Origin: Chloroflexota bacterium
Lineage (GTDB): Bacteria > Chloroflexota > UBA11872 > VXNJ01
Direction of reading: 5' to 3'
Assembly (NCBI GenBank): GCA_009840625.1
Contig: VXNJ01000001.1
Coordinates: forward strand, 496,001-560,000
Length of the DNA: 64,000 nt
Part shown: positions 1-8,878 of the stretch, piece after piece
Layout of the letters: the number at the start of each line of letters is the position of its first letter
Position numbering within the stretch: the first letter of the stretch is position 1
Position numbers and translations under genes: made by a program
Notes under the pieces: generated by a model
The model's input: only the letters and a program-made list of their open reading frames with translations
Database searches by the model: none
Told to the model about the DNA's origin: nothing

Positions 1-407
1 CGAAAGGTCGACTGACCGTGCCGAGCCGATTTCGAGACGGGTTGGCCGATGGTGGCGCGATCACGCGCGGCATCGACACCTGCTTGGAAATCCTGCCAAT
101 GGGGGCCTGGGAAGCTAAAGCCGAACGGGTCACCGGGTTGGATGAATTTCGCAGCGAAGGCCGCAACGCCCGACGGGCGCTGTTCGCCAACGCAGTCCGA
201 CTGGATATCGACCGGCAGGGGCGGGTCTCAATCCCCGCGCCGCTGCGCGAAATGGTTGGTATCGCCAAGGAAGTCGCGGTTGTCGGAGCTGGCGAAAAAA
301 TCGAAATCTGGTGCGCCGAGAAATGGGGCCAACTGCAAGCCGGACTGCCGGCGACGATCGCCGACACCTTCAGGACAGCGTCCGAAACCGGCCCCAGCAA
401 CTCTTAA
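1..407 (+). CDS. mraZ: Transcriptional regulator MraZ, 5' end cut by window edge
   Basis: The reading frame is open from base 3 and reads KGRLTVPSRFRDGL, the conserved first AbrB-like half of MraZ, so the GTG at base 18 is an internal Val codon and the true start lies before the window. The second AbrB-like half is also visible (QGRVSIPAPLREMVG, then IEIWCAEKW). MraZ is a DNA-binding repressor that forms ring oligomers and controls the division and cell-wall operon it heads. Its position directly before rsmH is the canonical one. Only a few tens of N-terminal residues and the promoter with its binding repeats are missing from view. Confidence 0.95.
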   Translation, partial: KGRLTVPSRFRDGLADGGAITRGIDTCLEILPMGAWEAKAERVTGLDEFRSEGRNARRALFANAVRLDIDRQGRVSIPAPLREMVGIAKEVAVVGAGEKIEIWCAEKWGQLQAGLPATIADTFRTASETGPSNS

Positions 408-416
408 CGGGTATTC

Positions 417-450
417 GTGTGGGGCAGAGTGCCTCCCCTCCGCCCCACAC
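417..450 (+). promoter_or_regulatory. Inverted repeat between mraZ and rsmH
   Basis: GTGTGGGGC (417-425) pairs perfectly with GCCCCACAC (442-450) around a 16-base loop, starting ten bases after the mraZ stop. It could be an RNA hairpin that tunes translation or decay between the two genes, or a protein site; the TGGGG core resembles half of the GTGGG-type repeats bound by MraZ, but that link is weak. If it folds in the mRNA it would bury the GTG at 417, which favours the later rsmH start at 471. No T-tract follows, so it is not a standard terminator. Confidence 0.5.
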
Positions 451-470
451 ATACCGAAGTCGCTAATCCC

Positions 471-1361
471 GTGGTCCAGCCAACTTCACACCAATCGGTG
501 ATGGCGCGCGAAGCACTGGCCCTGCTCGATCCGCAACCGAACCTGGACTACCTCGACGCCACCACCGGCGGCGGGGGACATTCCTGCTTGATCCTGAACG
601 GCAACGCTCCCGACGGAAGGCTGCTCGCCATCGACGCCGACGCCGACGCGATCGAGCGCGCCCGGCAGCAACTCTCCCGGTTCGGGCAGCGCGCGGTACT
701 GGCACACGCCAACTTTGCCGATGCACCGGCGGTTGCGCGCGAATCCGGGTTCGACCGGTTCGACGGGGTTTTGGCCGATTTGGGCCTTTCCTCGGACCAG
801 CTCGCCGATCCCAATCGCGGTTTCGCGTTCGCCTCCGATGGTCCGCTCGATATGCGGTTCGACCTCCGCCAGGAACGCACTGCCGCAGATTATGTCAATG
901 ACATGCGCGAGAAGGAACTGGCCGACCTTATATATCGCTACGGTGACGAACGCGACAGCCGGCGAATCGCCCGGGCGATCTGTCAGGCCCGCGCCAAGAA
1001 CCCGATTACCCGAACCGGCGATCTGGCCGCGGTTGTGTCAGGGGCGCGCCGGCGGCGGCGCCGCGGCATTCACCCCGCGACGCGCACCTTCCAGGCCCTG
1101 CGGATCGCGGTGAATCGGGAACTTGAAAACCTGGAGCGGTTTCTGGAGGGAATCCTCGGCATCGGCGCCCGGGGCGCTCGCATAGTTGTGATTTCCTTTC
1201 ACAGTGCCGAGGACAGGCTGGTCAAGCTCGCGTTCAGGTCCGGCCAAACCGAGGGTCGACTCACCGTGCGTACGCCCAAACCGCTGCGGCCGCAGGCCGA
1301 TGAATTGGCTGCCAACCGGCGCGCCCGCAGCGCCCGACTCCGATGCGCGGTTCTGAATTGA
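471..1361 (+). CDS. rsmH: 16S rRNA (cytosine(1402)-N(4))-methyltransferase RsmH
   Basis: RsmH (MraW) methylates C1402 of 16S rRNA using S-adenosylmethionine. The SAM-binding motif DATTGGGGHS, the acidic loop AIDADADAI, the ADLGLSSDQL block and the C-terminal VISFHSAEDRLVK block are all present. I chose GTG 471, giving 296 residues, because homologues start only a few residues before the conserved H-x-S-V-M block (here SHQSVMAREAL). An in-frame GTG at 417 would add 18 residues but lies inside a perfect inverted repeat. Neither start has a strong Shine-Dalgarno sequence. Standard second gene of the division and cell-wall cluster; its end overlaps the next gene. Confidence 0.93.
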   Translation: MVQPTSHQSVMAREALALLDPQPNLDYLDATTGGGGHSCLILNGNAPDGRLLAIDADADAIERARQQLSRFGQRAVLAHANFADAPAVARESGFDRFDGVLADLGLSSDQLADPNRGFAFASDGPLDMRFDLRQERTAADYVNDMREKELADLIYRYGDERDSRRIARAICQARAKNPITRTGDLAAVVSGARRRRRRGIHPATRTFQALRIAVNRELENLERFLEGILGIGARGARIVVISFHSAEDRLVKLAFRSGQTEGRLTVRTPKPLRPQADELAANRRARSARLRCAVLN

Positions 1362-1855
1362 ACGTCCAGGGCACCGACTTCATCGCGCTCGGGGCCGCCG
1401 GGTCCTCCGGGAAGTCCGCCGGATTCACCGGGCTGTGGGCCAGAATCCGAGCTGCCGGAACGCTGCCCCGCCCCGGCGTGGTCGTTCTCACCCTGGTGGC
1501 GGCGGCGTTTCTGGTGACCATGATTCTGGTGCTGCAGCTGCAACTGCAGGCGGCCCGGATCGCCACCGTGAACGAACTCGAGCGCGAACTTTCCCAATTG
1601 CAGCGGGTGCGCTCGGCGCTGCTGGTTGAAGCCGCGACCGCGTCTAACCTCCCGCGGATTGAGCAACGGGCCGGCGAACTGGGAATGCACCCGGCCGAGC
1701 CCGCCGCCACAATCTCGCCGCCGACGCGTGGCCGCTCGCGGGTAGGTCCTTCCCCTACCTGGTCGGACCCGGCTCCGCCGGAAATCCCCCACTGGCGAGA
1801 TCGTTTCTGGCACGCCCTTCTGCGGTGGACCGGCCGCAGTCCCCCCGGCGCCTGA
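1343..1855 (+). CDS. ftsL: FtsL-like cell division protein
   Basis: A 170-residue single-pass membrane protein. A short cytoplasmic N-terminus is followed by one transmembrane helix (about residues 46-66) and a coiled coil (about 67-100) running into an IEQRAGELGM segment, the arrangement of FtsL/DivIC proteins, which form a complex with FtsQ/DivIB and activate FtsWI at the septum. The start ATG lies inside the end of rsmH (19-base overlap). The tail after residue 120 is Pro- and Arg-rich and longer than in typical FtsL. Sequence similarity in this family is weak, so the name rests on topology and on the position between rsmH and ftsI. Confidence 0.75.
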   Translation: MRGSELNVQGTDFIALGAAGSSGKSAGFTGLWARIRAAGTLPRPGVVVLTLVAAAFLVTMILVLQLQLQAARIATVNELERELSQLQRVRSALLVEAATASNLPRIEQRAGELGMHPAEPAATISPPTRGRSRVGPSPTWSDPAPPEIPHWRDRFWHALLRWTGRSPPGA

Positions 1856-1858
1856 ACC

Positions 1859-3595
1859 GTGCCAGTGCACCCGACCACGGACGACCGACCGCAGCTCGGC
1901 CGCCGGCTGCTCTTCCTGGGCGGCGCCAACCTCGCTCTGGCCGGGGCGGTCACCCATGCTCTGCTGCGGATTCAGGTCCGCGAGCAAAGCGCGCACACCG
2001 CCGACGCCGTGCTGCAGTTGCGCGCCGACAACTTGCTAAACCCGCGCCGCGGCGACATCATCGACGCCCGGGCCAAACCCATGGCGGTGACTCGCGTTGT
2101 GGACCGGCTGATCATCTCGCCGGCAGTTCTCTCCGAATCGGGCCTGCAGGCCATGCTCGAATTCGTCGCCAGGCACACCGGGATCGCGCTGCATCAACTA
2201 AGGCACCGGGTCCGCGACCGCTTGTCCCAGTACACCGTTCTGGCCGAGGATGTCGATCCGGTGCGCACGGCTCCGATCCAGAAGGCTATCCACGCCGGCC
2301 AGGCTGGCGGTTTGCAGATCGAGAGCCGACACAACCGGCGTTACCCCTCAGGTCCGCTGGCCGCCCACCTGCTCGGGTTTACCGACGCCAGCAACTCCGG
2401 CCGCTCCGGAGTCGAGTCGTTTTACGACCTGCAACTGCGCGGCCGCCCCGGACGGGTCATAGCCGACCGCGACCCACTTGGGCGATCGATACCCGTGGGA
2501 CGCGAAATCGTCACCGCGGCCGAGCCGGGATCAACCGTCCGACTGACCCTGGACCGTCGGGTCCAGCTGAAGGTCGAGGGAATCCTGCAACGGTCGCTCG
2601 CCAAGTACGAGTCCGCGCACGGCACCATACTGGTTCTCGACCCCCGCGACGGGGCGGTTCTGGCCATGGCCAGCCAACCGACGTTCGACCCCGATCGTAT
2701 GCACGAATACGCCGAGATCGGACCCCAGTTCCTCAACCCGGCAGTTCAGCTTGTGTGGGAGCCCGGATCCACGTTCAAGCTAATTACGATGGCCGCCGGA
2801 CTCGATTCCGGGACGATTACCACGGCTTCGACCCACAGCTTCCCGGGAGAGATCGAATACGGCGGACTGCAGATCGCCAACTGGGACCAGAAGACCTACC
2901 CGAACCAGTCCATGACGAGCCTCCTGCGCCACTCTTCGAACACCGGCGCAGTCTGGATCGCCGACCAAATGGGGCCGGAGAAGTTCTACGGCTACCTGCG
3001 CAATTTCGGGATCGGCGAGCCGACCGGAGTCGATTTGGCCGGGGAAGTCGGCGGAATCGTCCGCTACTACCGCGACCCCGGTTGGTACCCCGGAGACCTG
3101 GCCGCCAACTCCTTCGGCCAAGGCCTGGCGATCACCCCGCTGCAGGCCGCGATGTGTTACGCCGCGATCGCCAACGGCGGACTGCTGCTGCGCCCGCGCA
3201 CGGTCGCGGCCTTGATCGATCCCGCGGGCCGGGTCACTCCGAATCCGCCAGTGGTGCGGAGGCGGGCGATTACCGCAGCCACCGCCGGGCGAATGGTCGC
3301 CATGATGCGCGATGCCGAACGCTCGGTTCCCAACAACCCGGCGCTGAGTCCGTGGTTTGATACCGCGGGCAAGACCGCGACCACCGAAGTGCCGATCAAC
3401 TCGGGTTATTCCGAGGATTCGTCGATTCCCAGCTACGCCGGATTCGGGCCCACGCGCGACCCGCGCGCCCTGGTGCTGGTCAAGATCGACGCCCCCGCGA
3501 AGGGTCGCTGGGCCCATGAAGTTGCTTCCCCAGTATTCCGCGAGGTAGTCGAGGCAATCTTTCCGCTGCTGGGCATCCCGGCCAGCGACGGCTGA
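1859..3595 (+). CDS. ftsI: Class B penicillin-binding protein (FtsI/PBP2-type septal transpeptidase)
   Basis: Peptidoglycan D,D-transpeptidase of division, 578 residues. One N-terminal membrane helix (about 15-35) is followed by the dimerisation-domain motif NPRRGDIID and a transpeptidase domain. The nucleophile motif is S304-T-F-K307 and the second motif is S359-S-N361. The third motif, normally K-T-G, reads K505-T-A (AGKTATTEV), an unusual change in a strongly conserved position, although the flanking context is intact. GTG start three bases after the ftsL stop. It is expected to work with the SEDS polymerase encoded next. No PASTA domains are seen. Confidence 0.92.
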   Translation: MPVHPTTDDRPQLGRRLLFLGGANLALAGAVTHALLRIQVREQSAHTADAVLQLRADNLLNPRRGDIIDARAKPMAVTRVVDRLIISPAVLSESGLQAMLEFVARHTGIALHQLRHRVRDRLSQYTVLAEDVDPVRTAPIQKAIHAGQAGGLQIESRHNRRYPSGPLAAHLLGFTDASNSGRSGVESFYDLQLRGRPGRVIADRDPLGRSIPVGREIVTAAEPGSTVRLTLDRRVQLKVEGILQRSLAKYESAHGTILVLDPRDGAVLAMASQPTFDPDRMHEYAEIGPQFLNPAVQLVWEPGSTFKLITMAAGLDSGTITTASTHSFPGEIEYGGLQIANWDQKTYPNQSMTSLLRHSSNTGAVWIADQMGPEKFYGYLRNFGIGEPTGVDLAGEVGGIVRYYRDPGWYPGDLAANSFGQGLAITPLQAAMCYAAIANGGLLLRPRTVAALIDPAGRVTPNPPVVRRRAITAATAGRMVAMMRDAERSVPNNPALSPWFDTAGKTATTEVPINSGYSEDSSIPSYAGFGPTRDPRALVLVKIDAPAKGRWAHEVASPVFREVVEAIFPLLGIPASDG

Positions 3596-3599
3596 CTTC

Positions 3600-4745
3600 A
3601 TGGACGCCCCCTTGCGAAGATTGCGCACCCTTTCCTGGGAAGACCTATCTTGGCCGGCGAACGACTCCTACTTGCTGGCGCTGGTCGTGATCGTCCCGCT
3701 GCTGGGCGCGGTGATGATTGTCAGCGCCAACATGCCGTTCGCCGGCGGCGACGGCGACCTGCTTTCCGGCCCGGTCATGAAGCAGTTGGGGATCCTCATG
3801 GGGGGATTGGTGCTCGCGGTGACGGTCTCATTTGTCGACTATCACGCGATTTGCGCCCGCTGGGCCGGGCTTTACACGATCACCGTACTGGCGTTGTTGG
3901 GGGTGCTGGTTTTCGGGTACGTCTCCGATGCCTATTCGGCGCGCTGGTACGAAATCGGAGGCCTGACCGTTCAGCCGTCGGAGTTGGCCAAACCGGTGCT
4001 GATCGTCAGCCTCAGCGCCCTGGCCTGGCAGTTCCGGGAACGCATCGCCACGCTTCCGGTTTTCGCCAAAGGGGTCCTGGTCAGCGGAGTCCCCATTGTG
4101 CTGGTTATGCTGCAACCCGATCTATCAACCTCCCTGACCCTGGCGATCGCGGCGATGGCGGTGGGGCTAGCGGCGGGGGTGCGGCTGCGTTACCTGGTGC
4201 TCTCGGTGACCGTTTTTGTGACGTTCGCGGTCGTCCTGATGCTGGCCCGCGACCTTGACTACCAGATAGCCAGGATTTCGGCATTCCTGGATCCGGCCAA
4301 TTCGCAATCGGCCAATTACCAGATCCAACAAGCGACGCTGGCCCTGGGATCCGGGGGCCTGACCGGCAAGGGAATCGGGATGGGGACCATCAAGTACCTG
4401 TACCTGCCGGTCTCCAGCTCGGATTCGATTTTTGCCGTGATCGGCGAGGAACTGGGCCTATTGGGCACCGGCGCCGTGCTGGGCGCCTATTTGCTGCTGC
4501 TGGGACGCGGGCTTTGGTGCGCCTACCGGGCGCCCGACCTTTTGGGAAGTTGCCTGGCGGCCGGAATCACGACCTCAATCGTCGCCCAGGCCATGATCAA
4601 CATGCTGGTCATCACCGGGCAGGTCCCGGTGACCGGGCTCCCGCTACCCCTGATTTCTGCCGGCGGGACCTCGCACATATTCACGATGGGGATGCTCGGG
4701 GTGCTCCTCAACGTCGCCCGCAGTTCCCGCTGGGCCAACCGGTGA
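3600..4745 (+). CDS. ftsW: SEDS peptidoglycan polymerase FtsW (FtsW/RodA/SpoVE family)
   Basis: Polytopic membrane protein of 381 residues with about ten hydrophobic segments. Family signatures are QPSELAK in the first half and PLPLISAGGTS near the C-terminus. SEDS proteins polymerise lipid II into glycan strands and pair with a class B PBP, here the adjacent FtsI. FtsW and RodA cannot be separated by motif alone; the division-cluster position between ftsI and murG supports FtsW. The stop TGA shares its last base with the ATG of murG (TGATG). Confidence 0.93.
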   Translation: MDAPLRRLRTLSWEDLSWPANDSYLLALVVIVPLLGAVMIVSANMPFAGGDGDLLSGPVMKQLGILMGGLVLAVTVSFVDYHAICARWAGLYTITVLALLGVLVFGYVSDAYSARWYEIGGLTVQPSELAKPVLIVSLSALAWQFRERIATLPVFAKGVLVSGVPIVLVMLQPDLSTSLTLAIAAMAVGLAAGVRLRYLVLSVTVFVTFAVVLMLARDLDYQIARISAFLDPANSQSANYQIQQATLALGSGGLTGKGIGMGTIKYLYLPVSSSDSIFAVIGEELGLLGTGAVLGAYLLLLGRGLWCAYRAPDLLGSCLAAGITTSIVAQAMINMLVITGQVPVTGLPLPLISAGGTSHIFTMGMLGVLLNVARSSRWANR

Positions 4746-5836
4746 TGCGTCTGGTGGTCTGCGGCGGCGGAACCTACGGGCACACCATGCCGGCGCTGGC
4801 GGTGATCGACCAGTTGCGCTGCCTGCGCAATGACCTGACGGTACTTCTGCTCGGGTCCCGCCGTGGACTGGGACATCGCGAATTACCTGGATTGCGGGTA
4901 GAACGGATTGGCTCGGCGCCGTTGTCGGGCGTATCGCCGGCCGCGGTGCCGTTGAACCTGGCCCGGAACGCTTCCGCGTACCTTTCGGCGCTGGCTCTGG
5001 TAAGAAAATTCGATCCTCAAGTCGCGCTGAGCACCGGGGGATACCCCTCAGTCGCCGGGGCCCTGGCGGCACGCACCCTCAGGCGTCCGCTGTTGCTCTT
5101 GGCGTTGGACCGGCGCCCCGGTTTGGCGGTCGGACTCCAGGCCCGCATCGCCGATCTGGTCTGCTGCGTTGACGGAGATTCGCTCGAGCGCGTGGCGACC
5201 GAACGTGCGGTCGTCAGCGGCCTGCCGCTTAGGACCCAATTCGATCACCCCGATCGCGATGCCGGACGGCGCCGGGTCGGGATCGCGTCAGACCAGAATT
5301 TGCTGTTGGTGGTCGGTGGCAGTCAGGGAGCGGCGGCAATCAACCGGGCGGTTTCCGCACAGTTGCCGCAATTGCTCGCCAATTCGCAATTGGTGCACGT
5401 CACCGGATCCCGACAAATTGATGCGGCGCACTCCGACCGGGCCCAATTAGACGAAAGCCTTAGAGACCGCTACCATCCCTTCGAATTCGTTGACAGCGGT
5501 TTTGCCGACCTACTCGCCGCCGCTGATCTGGTGGTGAGCCGGGCCGGAGCCGGAGCGGTGGCCGAAATCGCCGCCACCAGCCGGCCGGCAATCCTGGTTC
5601 CGGGAAGTTTCGCCGGCGGACATCAGCACGATAACGCCGAACCGCTGGTCCGCGCCGGGGCGGCGGTCTCGATGGCTGACGACTGCCTGGACAAACTGGC
5701 CGACCGGGCCGGCAAATTGATTTCCGACCGACCCCGGCTTTGCCGGATGTCGGCGGCCGGACGCGGGCTGGGCAGACCGGATGCAGCCCGTTTCGTGGCC
5801 GAACAGGTGTTAATGCTGGGGAGCTCGCCGCCGTGA
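4745..5836 (+). CDS. murG: UDP-N-acetylglucosamine--undecaprenyl-pyrophosphoryl-MurNAc-pentapeptide GlcNAc transferase MurG
   Basis: MurG adds GlcNAc to lipid I to make lipid II on the cytoplasmic membrane face. The 363-residue GT-B protein begins MRLVVCGGGTYGH (family G-loop, usually GGGTGGH, with Tyr replacing one Gly). The second half carries the VVGGSQGA loop and the SRAGAGAVAEI block typical of the UDP-GlcNAc site, then an H-Q-x-D-N segment. The start ATG overlaps the ftsW stop and the murC GTG overlaps the murG stop, so the three are probably translationally coupled. Confidence 0.93.
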   Translation: MRLVVCGGGTYGHTMPALAVIDQLRCLRNDLTVLLLGSRRGLGHRELPGLRVERIGSAPLSGVSPAAVPLNLARNASAYLSALALVRKFDPQVALSTGGYPSVAGALAARTLRRPLLLLALDRRPGLAVGLQARIADLVCCVDGDSLERVATERAVVSGLPLRTQFDHPDRDAGRRRVGIASDQNLLLVVGGSQGAAAINRAVSAQLPQLLANSQLVHVTGSRQIDAAHSDRAQLDESLRDRYHPFEFVDSGFADLLAAADLVVSRAGAGAVAEIAATSRPAILVPGSFAGGHQHDNAEPLVRAGAAVSMADDCLDKLADRAGKLISDRPRLCRMSAAGRGLGRPDAARFVAEQVLMLGSSPP

Positions 5837-7218
5837 GCGACCTTCCGATCGTTGACTGGACCGGCCGACCGCAGGTTCACATCGTCGGAATCGGCGGGAT
5901 GGCGATGAGCGGCATCGCCCAGATCGCCCTCGATCGGGGCGCTCGCGTCAGCGGATCGGACATGGTCGATTCGGAGTACGTCGCTCGCCTGCGACACCAG
6001 GGCGCGAGGATCCAACTCGGGCACGCCGCCGGGAACCTGGGAGCCGCCGACCTGCTGGTGCACTCGGCCGCGATCGGGCCCGAAAACCCCGAGATCGCCG
6101 CGGCGGCGTGCCGCGGGATCCCGGTTACCGACCGGGCGAGCTTCATTGCGTCGCTGCTGAGCGAAAAAACGACCCTTGCAATTGCCGGCACACACGGGAA
6201 GACAACCACCAGCGCGATGGCAAGCTTCGCACTGCAGAAGCTTGGTCGCAAACCCGCTTATCTGGTGGGGGCCAACATCCCCCAACTTGGCCGAAACGCC
6301 GCTTGGGGCGACGGCGAGATCGCGGTCGCGGAGGCCGACGAGTACGCGCGGGCGTTCCTGGCTTACCGGCCGCACGTGGCCGTAATCGGCCACCTTGAAC
6401 CCGACCATCTTGACTACTTTGGAACCCAGGAAGCGCTGTACGAGGCCTTCGCGCAATTTGCCCGCGGCGTGGATCCGGCCGGTGCTGTCGTCGCCCGCTG
6501 CGAGATACCGGCCGTCGCGCATGCCGCCGCAGCCGGGACCGCCAGGATCGTCAGTTTCGGTACGGATGGGGATTGGCGGCTGATCGCCAACCGATCCAGC
6601 CGGGGAGGCCAGCAGATCGATGTTGCGGGCCCGGATGGTCTGGGGCTGACCACCTGCCTGGCGGTCCCCGGCGAGCACAACGCCCTCAACGCGCTGGCGG
6701 CCGTTGCGGCATTGGCCCAACTGGGAATCGATCCCGGCGAGAGCTTCGCCGCGCTCGCCGCGTTTACGGGCAGCGACCGTCGCTTCGTCCGTTCAAACCC
6801 GGCGCCCGGGATACGCCTGGTCGACGACTACGCCCATCATCCGACCGAAATCAGCGCCGCGATCGCAGCCGCCAGGGGTCTGGAACCGGAAGCCGACCGG
6901 GTCTGGGTGGTATTCCAGCCCCATTTGCGATCTCGAACGGCGCTCCTTTTTGAGTCTTTCGCCGAGGCCCTGGCGGCGGCCGACAAGGTCACTGTTTGCC
7001 ACATTTATTCGCCCCCGGGGCGGGACCGGGAATATGAGGTCGATGCGGCCGCCCTGGCGGCCGCGGTCGGCGACCGGGCTGACAGCTGCCCAGATTTCGC
7101 GCAAGCCTGCGAAACGGTCGTAGGCGGCGCCAAGCCCGGCGATTTGATCCTGATGCTCGGTGCCGGCGATATCAACCTGCTTTCGGAACGCGTGTCGGCG
7201 CGACTGGGCCGGCGGTGA
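5833..7218 (+). CDS. murC: UDP-N-acetylmuramate--L-alanine ligase MurC
   Basis: ATP-dependent ligase adding L-Ala to UDP-MurNAc, the first peptide-stem step. The N-terminal nucleotide-binding motif is VGIGGMAMSGIA, the ATP loop is GTHGKTTTS, and the central block EADEYARAFL plus the C-terminal DDYAHHPTEI block are typical of MurC rather than MurD/E/F. I chose GTG 5833, which overlaps the murG stop as GTGA, giving 461 residues, the normal MurC length. Longer in-frame starts inside murG are not needed. murD, murE and murF are not nearby. Confidence 0.93.
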   Translation: MSDLPIVDWTGRPQVHIVGIGGMAMSGIAQIALDRGARVSGSDMVDSEYVARLRHQGARIQLGHAAGNLGAADLLVHSAAIGPENPEIAAAACRGIPVTDRASFIASLLSEKTTLAIAGTHGKTTTSAMASFALQKLGRKPAYLVGANIPQLGRNAAWGDGEIAVAEADEYARAFLAYRPHVAVIGHLEPDHLDYFGTQEALYEAFAQFARGVDPAGAVVARCEIPAVAHAAAAGTARIVSFGTDGDWRLIANRSSRGGQQIDVAGPDGLGLTTCLAVPGEHNALNALAAVAALAQLGIDPGESFAALAAFTGSDRRFVRSNPAPGIRLVDDYAHHPTEISAAIAAARGLEPEADRVWVVFQPHLRSRTALLFESFAEALAAADKVTVCHIYSPPGRDREYEVDAAALAAAVGDRADSCPDFAQACETVVGGAKPGDLILMLGAGDINLLSERVSARLGRR

Positions 7219-8129
7219 AGGACTTGGCAAAGAATTCCTGGCCGTCCCATCTGGGGGTTTGCCGAGACCGCGAACTGGCGCCGCATACCTACTTCGGTAT
7301 CGGCGGACCGGCTCAGTACCTGGCGATAGCCGACGAGGCCTCCCGATTGACCGAGCTTCTGGACTTCGGCTCGAGTCGGGAGCTGCCGGTCACCGTACTG
7401 GGCAACGCCTCGAACGTCCTGATCGGCGATGACGGCGTGGAGGGGTTGGTGATCATCAATCAGGCTCGCCAGCTGGGATTGCACGAAAGGGGAAAGATCT
7501 CGGCAGAATCCGGGGCATTGATGGGTCAGCTGGCGCACTTTGCCGCCGAAAACGGGATCGGCGGATTCGAGTTCGGCCTGGGCATCCCGGGGTCGGTGGG
7601 CGGTTCCGTGTTTGGCAATGCGGGCTGCTTCGGATCCGATATTTCGAAAGTTCTGGAGCGGGCTTTGGTCTGGCGGAACGATGGCGTCAGCTGGCAGGGG
7701 CGCGACGAATTTGAATTTGGATACCGTTGCTCTGCACTGCAACGGGAGCCGGGTCTAGCGGTCGTGATAGAGGTCCGGTTGCAGGGGGTCGCCCGGCCAG
7801 AATCCGAAATACGCTCCCGCATGGTCCAAATCCAGGACAAGCGCCGGCAATCACAGCCGGCCGACCGCAGCGCCGGGTCCATATTCAAGAACCCGGCCGG
7901 CGATTTCGCCGGACGCCTGATCGAAAAGGCTGGGTTGAAAGGCGCGCGCAGCGGGGCCGCCCAGGTCTCGGATCGGCACGCAAACTTCATCGTCAACCGC
8001 GGCCAAGCCCGCGCCGCCGACGTGGTTGCTCTGATGGACCGGATCCGCCGCCGGGTTCACGAAGTTAGCGGCATCCGGCTGGAGCCGGAAATTCGGCGCA
8101 TCGGATCGGGTTTCGGGGAGACGGCATGA
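7215..8129 (+). CDS. murB: UDP-N-acetylenolpyruvoylglucosamine reductase MurB
   Basis: FAD enzyme reducing UDP-GlcNAc-enolpyruvate to UDP-MurNAc. The 304-residue protein shows the FAD-binding blocks TYFGIGGPA and GNASNVLI, the loop GIPGSVGGS, the Tyr-Arg pair FGYR, the catalytic-Ser block GSIFKNP and a C-terminal LEPEIRRIG with the catalytic Glu. The compact layout resembles type II MurB. GTG start overlaps the murC stop (GTGA); its stop overlaps the next start (ATGA). Confidence 0.93.
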   Translation: MKDLAKNSWPSHLGVCRDRELAPHTYFGIGGPAQYLAIADEASRLTELLDFGSSRELPVTVLGNASNVLIGDDGVEGLVIINQARQLGLHERGKISAESGALMGQLAHFAAENGIGGFEFGLGIPGSVGGSVFGNAGCFGSDISKVLERALVWRNDGVSWQGRDEFEFGYRCSALQREPGLAVVIEVRLQGVARPESEIRSRMVQIQDKRRQSQPADRSAGSIFKNPAGDFAGRLIEKAGLKGARSGAAQVSDRHANFIVNRGQARAADVVALMDRIRRRVHEVSGIRLEPEIRRIGSGFGETA

Positions 8130-8878
8130 TTGCATTCGTGGCACGCAATCAGGCCCGCTGGCTGGCCCTTGCGGGCGCGTTGGCCCTGTCTGGATTGATC
8201 GCCTGGATGCTGACCGACCCGCTTTTTGATGTCCGCAGTGCGCGGACAACTTTCATCGGAACCGGCGCCGGCAGCGTGCCCGTCGATCACCGCCCGGTGG
8301 AAGAACTGTTTGCAGCCCCGAACAACCTGTTCCTGCTCTCCGGCACGGACGCCGCCGCCCGGTTGGGTGCGCGCCCTGAGATCGCCTGGGCTCAAGTACG
8401 TCCCCGAATTGACGGGTCGGTGGCGGTGTCCGTCCAACCGGCATTGGCGGTCGCCAACTGGTCCACCAGCGACGGTTTCTTCCTGATCGACCGCCGTGGT
8501 AACGCGCTGGCCGCGGGATTCGATCCCGGCCTGGAGCTGGCGATTTCCAGCCCATTCGCCGACGCCGAATCGGGTGTCAATCCGGCGGTACTGGAAGCCG
8601 GCCACCGGATCCAGCAGACGCTCCCCGCGCTGGGGTTCAAACTTGACCACATAGAGCACTCGGCGGCCAACGGCATGATTGCGCGGACGGCCGGCGGTGC
8701 ATTGATCTATCTGGGCACCCCCCAAGCAGTCGATGAAAAGCTATCCGCCCTGATCGAAGTTGTTGGCTACGCCCGCAGCAACCAGCTGCGCCTCCTGCAC
8801 GTGGACCTGCGCCCGCCGCTCCACCCTACGTTCAGGGCGGTGCCGCACGACTTCGACCCTAAGCTGGGGCTCGGTTGA
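8126..8878 (+). CDS. ftsQ: FtsQ/DivIB-like cell division protein
   Basis: A 250-residue bitopic protein with one N-terminal membrane helix (about residues 11-29) followed by a POTRA-like segment starting PLFDVRSA and a FtsQ-like beta region (FFLIDRRGNAL). FtsQ/DivIB connects FtsL/DivIC to the FtsWI synthase. Similarity in this family is low, so the assignment leans on topology and on the position between murB and ftsA. ATG start overlaps murB by four bases; the stop TGA shares a base with the ATG of ftsA. Confidence 0.8.
   Translation: MIAFVARNQARWLALAGALALSGLIAWMLTDPLFDVRSARTTFIGTGAGSVPVDHRPVEELFAAPNNLFLLSGTDAAARLGARPEIAWAQVRPRIDGSVAVSVQPALAVANWSTSDGFFLIDRRGNALAAGFDPGLELAISSPFADAESGVNPAVLEAGHRIQQTLPALGFKLDHIEHSAANGMIARTAGGALIYLGTPQAVDEKLSALIEVVGYARSNQLRLLHVDLRPPLHPTFRAVPHDFDPKLGLG

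Noticed and set aside
18-20. GTG at 18 as the mraZ start
   Set aside because: Upstream in-frame codons continue the conserved KGRLT block of MraZ, so the gene begins before the window.
1825-3360. Plus-strand open frame of 511 codons overlapping ftsI
   Set aside because: It is a +2 shadow frame of ftsI, extremely Arg/Pro-rich, with no motifs; ftsI has all its catalytic blocks in the other frame.
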